From contig NZ_JXST01000030.1 of assembly GCF_000878195.1 (NCBI RefSeq), positions 1 through 64,000 on the forward strand: a DNA stretch of 64,000 nucleotides, given 5' to 3'. The stretch comes from Mycolicibacterium llatzerense. GTDB lineage: Bacteria; Actinomycetota; Actinomycetes; Mycobacteriales; Mycobacteriaceae. The translations under genes were made by a program, and so were the position numbers. Shown here piece after piece: positions 60,320-64,000 of the stretch (position 1 is the stretch's first letter; each line of letters starts with the position of its first letter). Below the pieces are notes generated by a model that saw only the letters and a list, made by a program, of their open reading frames with translations, made no database searches and was not told the DNA's origin.

Positions 60320-63161
60320 CGCGGCGTGCTCCTTCGGGATCGACGAGGACGGACCCGGTGACCTCGACGGCCACCAGGGTGCCGTCCACCGGAACGGTGA
60401 GGGTGTCTCCAATGCGGGCGTGGCCGCCCTTGACCAGCGCCAGTGCGAACGGGCGGCCCAGCTCGGCGCTGCGGTAACTCGACGTGACGTGCCCGAGCAT
60501 GGGAACCGGTGGCGGCGGCAGCGCACCGTCGCCAGGGGTCTCGATGATCTGAGCGCCTTCGGGCAGCACCGTTTGCGCGTCGACGGGCAACAGCCCGACG
60601 AACTGCTTGCGCAGCGGATTCAGGTTCTCGGCGCGAGTGAAGGAGCGCTTGCCGACGAAGTCGGGCTTCTTCTTCGACACCACCCAGTTCATCCCGAGGT
60701 CCTGCGGCGTGACGGTGCCGTCGGTGTCCTGCCCGATGATCGGGTAGCCCTTCTCGGCCCGCAGCACGTGCATGGTCTCGGTGCCGTAGGGCGTGATGCC
60801 GAATGGCTCGCCGGCCGCAATCAGCCTCTCCCACAACGCAGTTGCGTACCAACCCATGACGTTGACTTCGTAGGCCAGCTCGCCCGAGAAACTGACCCGG
60901 CCGATGCGGACGTGGACGCCGTCGAGTTGGGTGTCCCGCCAGGCCATGAACGGAAAAGCCTCGTTGCTGACGTCGACGCCGGGAAACACGGTGCCGACGA
61001 CGTCGCGCGACCGCGGGCCGACCACCGGGAAGGTGTGCCACTGCTCGGTGACCGAGGTGAGACGCACTCGCAGGTGCGGCCATTCGGTCTGCAGCCATTC
61101 CTCCATCCAGTCGAGGATGTGCGCGGCGCCGCCCGTGGTGGTGAACACCTGGAAGCGGTCGTCGGCCAAGCGCATCACGGTGCCATCGTCGATCACCATG
61201 CCGTCCACGCCGCACATCACGCCGTACCGCAGCATCCCGACCTTCAGGGTGCTCATCAGGTTGGTGTAGAGCAGGTCGAGGAAGGCGCCGGCATCGGGAC
61301 CCTGGACGTCGATCTTGCCCAGGGTGGAGCCGTCGAGGATGCCGACGCTCGTTCGCGCGGAGGCACATTCGCGCAGGACCGCGGTCTGCATGTCCTCGCC
61401 GGCCAGCGGGTAATAGCGGGGTCGCTTCCACTGCCCGACGTCCTCGAAGACGGCGCCGCGGGCGACATGCCAATCATGTACTGCGGTAACGCGTTCGGGG
61501 TCGAACATCCGGCCGCGGCTGCGGCCGGCCAGCGCGGCGAACGCGACCGGGGTGTACGGCGGCCGGAACGTGGTGACGCCCAGGTCCGCAACGGGGACGC
61601 CGAGCAGCTCGGCGGTGATGCCCGAGGCGACGACGCCGGAGGTCTTGCCCTGATCGTGCGCAGTGCCGATGGTGGTGTAGCGCTTGATGTGTTCCATCGA
61701 CCGCATGCCGGCACCGACTGCGCGCACCAGGTCCGCCACCGTGGCATCGCGCTGGACGTCGACGAATTGCGTGGCCGCACCGTCAGCATCGGGAACCCGC
61801 CACAGCACCATGGGAGCTTCGGCAGTGCGGGTTGAATCCGATTCTCCGGCAAGCGGTTCAGCTGCTGCGGTGAAACCGAGACCCGACAGGGCCCGGGTCG
61901 CGGCGGTGCGCCCATCGCGCAGGCAACCGGGCAGGTCGAAGGTCCCGGCGGCCGAACCGGCGACACTCACCTGGTCGAGTTCCGCGCCGGGGACGAAGGC
62001 GCCGATGCCGTCGTCGTATCGCAGAGGCCCGCGCACCTGGCTGAACAGGTGCACCGCGGGATTCCAGCCACCGCTGATCAGGAGCACGTCGCACGACAGA
62101 GACTGTGTCCCTTCGGGACCGGTGACAATGGCGGCGCTGACCCGTTGCTCGCCCTCGGTGCCGCTGACGACCGATCCTGTCCGCAGTTCGATGCCACGGG
62201 AGGCGCACGCCGCGCGCAGGTCCGAGGCCACGTCGCTGCGGGCATCCACGATCGCCGTGATTGCCACGCCGGTGTCGTGCAGATCCATCGCGGCCGAATA
62301 CGCGCTGTCGTTGGTGGTGAAGACGACGGCCCGCTCGCCGACCTTGACGCCGTACCGGTGCAGGAAGGTCCGGGCGCCACCCGCCAGCATGATGCCGGGC
62401 CGGTCGTTGTCGGTGAACACCACCGGCCGCTCATGCGCACCGGCGGCGACGATGACGTGCCGGGCCCGGATCCGCCAAACCCGCTGGCGGCTCACCGCCG
62501 CGGGAGCATCGGCACCGAGGTGATCGGTACGCCGTTGCAGCGCAAGGACAAAGCCGTCGTCGTAGTGACCGAACGCCGTGGTGCGCTGCAGGTGCAGCAC
62601 ATCGGGATAGGTGGCGAGCTCGGCGACGGCATCGGCGACCCACTGCAGTGCCGGCCGACCATCGATGATGTCCGCGCTGCCCAACAGGGCACCACCGGCC
62701 TCGCTCTGCTCATCGATCAGCACCGCGCGGGCTCCGGCGCGCGCTGCCGTCAGCGCGGCCGCCAGGCCGGCCGGGCCGGCTCCGGCGACCAGGACATCGG
62801 CGTGCACGTGGGTCGAGTCGTAGCGCGCAGGGTCGGGGACGTCGGCCAGCCGGCCTTGTCCCGGGATGCCGCGCGCCACCAGGCCGTCGTACAGCTCGAC
62901 GGTGGTGGCCAGCAGCATAGGCTCGGGGAAGGGGTACTCGATCTGGACCAGGCCGCCGGTGTCCTCGGCCCACGCCGAGGTGAAGCCGCGGGGCCGGCCC
63001 ATCTTGATGCTGGAGGTGACGTGGTGCACGCCGTGCGCCAGCAGTGCGGAGGCCAGTGTGTCACCCGCATGGCCGGTGTACGCGCGGCCGTTGAAAGTGA
63101 AGGTGTGCAACGTATCTCGGTCGATACGGCCACCCGTTTCGGTACGCAGTGATGTGCTCAT
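60312..63161 (-). CDS. soxA: Sarcosine oxidase alpha subunit SoxA
   Basis: The 949-residue subunit has an N-terminal domain that binds the other half of the enzyme (FNGRAYTGHAGDTLASALLAHG), a FAD/NAD domain (DVLVAGAGPAGLAAALTAARAG, then VIVAAGAHERPVVF) and a C-terminal aminomethyltransferase-like folate-binding half (SGELAYEVNVMGWYATALWE). It receives the methylene group from sarcosine and passes it to tetrahydrofolate or releases formaldehyde. It overlaps soxD by one base and soxG by eight. Confidence 0.95.
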   Translation of the reverse strand: MSTSLRTETGGRIDRDTLHTFTFNGRAYTGHAGDTLASALLAHGVHHVTSSIKMGRPRGFTSAWAEDTGGLVQIEYPFPEPMLLATTVELYDGLVARGIPGQGRLADVPDPARYDSTHVHADVLVAGAGPAGLAAALTAARAGARAVLIDEQSEAGGALLGSADIIDGRPALQWVADAVAELATYPDVLHLQRTTAFGHYDDGFVLALQRRTDHLGADAPAAVSRQRVWRIRARHVIVAAGAHERPVVFTDNDRPGIMLAGGARTFLHRYGVKVGERAVVFTTNDSAYSAAMDLHDTGVAITAIVDARSDVASDLRAACASRGIELRTGSVVSGTEGEQRVSAAIVTGPEGTQSLSCDVLLISGGWNPAVHLFSQVRGPLRYDDGIGAFVPGAELDQVSVAGSAAGTFDLPGCLRDGRTAATRALSGLGFTAAAEPLAGESDSTRTAEAPMVLWRVPDADGAATQFVDVQRDATVADLVRAVGAGMRSMEHIKRYTTIGTAHDQGKTSGVVASGITAELLGVPVADLGVTTFRPPYTPVAFAALAGRSRGRMFDPERVTAVHDWHVARGAVFEDVGQWKRPRYYPLAGEDMQTAVLRECASARTSVGILDGSTLGKIDVQGPDAGAFLDLLYTNLMSTLKVGMLRYGVMCGVDGMVIDDGTVMRLADDRFQVFTTTGGAAHILDWMEEWLQTEWPHLRVRLTSVTEQWHTFPVVGPRSRDVVGTVFPGVDVSNEAFPFMAWRDTQLDGVHVRIGRVSFSGELAYEVNVMGWYATALWERLIAAGEPFGITPYGTETMHVLRAEKGYPIIGQDTDGTVTPQDLGMNWVVSKKKPDFVGKRSFTRAENLNPLRKQFVGLLPVDAQTVLPEGAQIIETPGDGALPPPPVPMLGHVTSSYRSAELGRPFALALVKGGHARIGDTLTVPVDGTLVAVEVTGSVLVDPEGARRDG

Positions 63162-63436
63162 CAGATTGTGGGCCTCTGCTCGTCGAGTCGGTAGACGCGG
63201 TCGAATCGGTAGGTGGCGGTGTCCCGGATCGCGTTGAACCAGCGGCGACAGCCGGCACTGTGGGTCCAGCGTTCGGCGAACAGCCCCTTGGGGTTGGCGC
63301 GGAAGAACACGTAGTGCGCCCACTGTTCGTCGGTCAGCAATTGCGGGTCTTCGGGGTAGGCGACGTGCGCCTGGCCGCCGTAGTGGAATTCGGTTTCCTC
63401 GCGTGGTCCGCACCACGGACAGTCGATGAGTTGCAT
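63161..63436 (-). CDS. soxD: Sarcosine oxidase delta subunit SoxD
   Basis: The 91-residue subunit starts MQLIDCPWCGPREETEF and has a third Cys in HSAGCRRWFNAIRDT; with a histidine these bind structural zinc. SoxD is small and usually 90 to 100 residues, as here. The ATG at 63436 follows a ggagga-like site. It stands between soxB and soxA as in the standard operon. Confidence 0.94.
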   Translation of the reverse strand: MQLIDCPWCGPREETEFHYGGQAHVAYPEDPQLLTDEQWAHYVFFRANPKGLFAERWTHSAGCRRWFNAIRDTATYRFDRVYRLDEQRPTI

Positions 63437-63452
63437 TGTGACTCCTCCAGAT

Positions 63453-64000
63453 CTAGTGCGCGACGCCGGCGGCGCCGTGCTCATCCACGAGGGCTCCGGT
63501 GACGAACCGGTCGATGCTGAACGGGGCGACGTATTCGTGTTCGACGCCGCCCGCGATGGTGTCGGCCAGACACCAGCCGATACCCGGCGTCACCTTGAAT
63601 CCACCTGTGCCCCAACCGGCGTTGAGGTACAGGTTGTCGTAGCCGACGCGGCCGACGATCGGCGACGCGTCCGGGCAGACGTCGACGATGCCCGCCCAGG
63701 TGCGGAGCAGGTGTGCCCGGGCGAAGATCGGGAACAGCTCCACCGCGGCCGCCATCTGGCGTTCGATGATGTGGAAGGCGCCGCGCTGTCCGTACCCGTT
63801 GTAGGAGTCCACGCCGGCACCCATGACGAGTTCACCCTTGTGGGCCTGAGATACGTACACGTGCACCGCATTCGACATCACGACGGTGGGGTGCACCGGC
63901 TCGAGCAGTTCGGACACCAGCGCCTGCAGCGGGTGGCTCTGCAGCGGCGTGCGGATCCCCAGCATGTCGGTCAGCGTGGAGGTGTGGCCGGCCGCGCACA
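63453..64000 (-). CDS. soxB: Sarcosine oxidase beta subunit SoxB, C-terminal part (cut by window edge)
   Basis: About 182 C-terminal residues are visible: LLRTWAGIVDVCPDASPIVG, NLYLNAGWGTGGFKVTPGIGWCLAD and an ending typical of SoxB. The frame is open to the right edge, so the start lies outside. SoxB carries covalent FMN and FAD and oxidises sarcosine to glycine. It is the first gene of the soxBDAG operon. Confidence 0.93.
   Translation of the reverse strand, partial: CAAGHTSTLTDMLGIRTPLQSHPLQALVSELLEPVHPTVVMSNAVHVYVSQAHKGELVMGAGVDSYNGYGQRGAFHIIERQMAAAVELFPIFARAHLLRTWAGIVDVCPDASPIVGRVGYDNLYLNAGWGTGGFKVTPGIGWCLADTIAGGVEHEYVAPFSIDRFVTGALVDEHGAAGVAH

Noticed and set aside
63162..63416. Upstream extension of the soxA frame
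   Set aside because: It overlaps soxD; the ATG at 63161 overlaps the soxD stop by one base as expected in the operon.

Overview
The window is high-GC DNA from a mycobacterium, most likely a fast-growing environmental Mycolicibacterium-type species. Evidence for this is an ESX-4 type VII secretion locus (eccC4, eccD4, mycP4, esxU, esxT) followed by rplM-rpsI-glmM as in M. tuberculosis, a six-gene mce operon, a mycothiol-dependent formaldehyde dehydrogenase, FprB, a CYP125-like P450 and frequent GTG starts and leaderless-type promoters.

Left part (1-34.7 kb, accessory in character). The left edge holds the tail of an IS110-type transposase. Positions 374-7953 form a catabolic cluster: a deacetylase-fold hydrolase, an acyl-CoA ligase, a secreted lipase-like protein that has lost its nucleophile, an AraC regulator, an SDR and a thiolase. 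A 29-nt sequence repeated at 286-314 and 4691-4719 may link two of its promoters. Next come a secreted small protein, a HemD-like protein, a MhuD-like monooxygenase, a glxA-ridA-SDR group, and an SDR/MerR divergent pair with a textbook MerR operator. Positions 15.5-19.5 kb hold a polymorphic-toxin module: a membrane-anchored protein with a Hint self-cleaving domain and a GIY-YIG nuclease-like toxin, followed by a leucine-rich-repeat protein and an Imm51-like protein. A P450 with its TetR repressor, FprB, two more TetR regulators and an mceA-F operon without yrbE permease genes follow. A degraded IS3-family element (34263-34675) closes this part.

Middle (34.7-54 kb). The ESX-4 genes are intact except that eccB4 is not beside mycP4; the IS3 remnant lies there and its terminal repeat supplies the stop codon of mycP4. 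Between esxT and rplM, which are neighbours in M. tuberculosis, sits an ethanolamine catabolic block: a GAF-type regulator, an acetaldehyde dehydrogenase, an ethanolamine permease, EutB, EutC and a secreted HAD phosphatase-like lipoprotein. The permease imports ethanolamine, EutBC converts it to acetaldehyde and ammonia, and the dehydrogenase oxidises the acetaldehyde. Then come the core genes rplM, rpsI and glmM.

Right part (54-64 kb). This is a methylated-glycine degradation cluster. A DgcA-like flavoprotein and the heterotetrameric sarcosine oxidase (soxBDAG, soxB cut by the window edge) demethylate dimethylglycine and sarcosine. The mycothiol-dependent formaldehyde dehydrogenase MscR and its metallo-beta-lactamase-fold partner are placed to deal with released formaldehyde. 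SdaA would turn the serine made from glycine into pyruvate and ammonia. The two arms converge on back-to-back hairpins at 59.6-59.7 kb.

The least ordinary features are the Hint/GIY-YIG toxin module, the pseudo-lipase, the IS-terminated mycP4 with absent eccB4, the permease-less mce operon and several clear operator palindromes. No rRNA, tRNA or CRISPR array was recognised.
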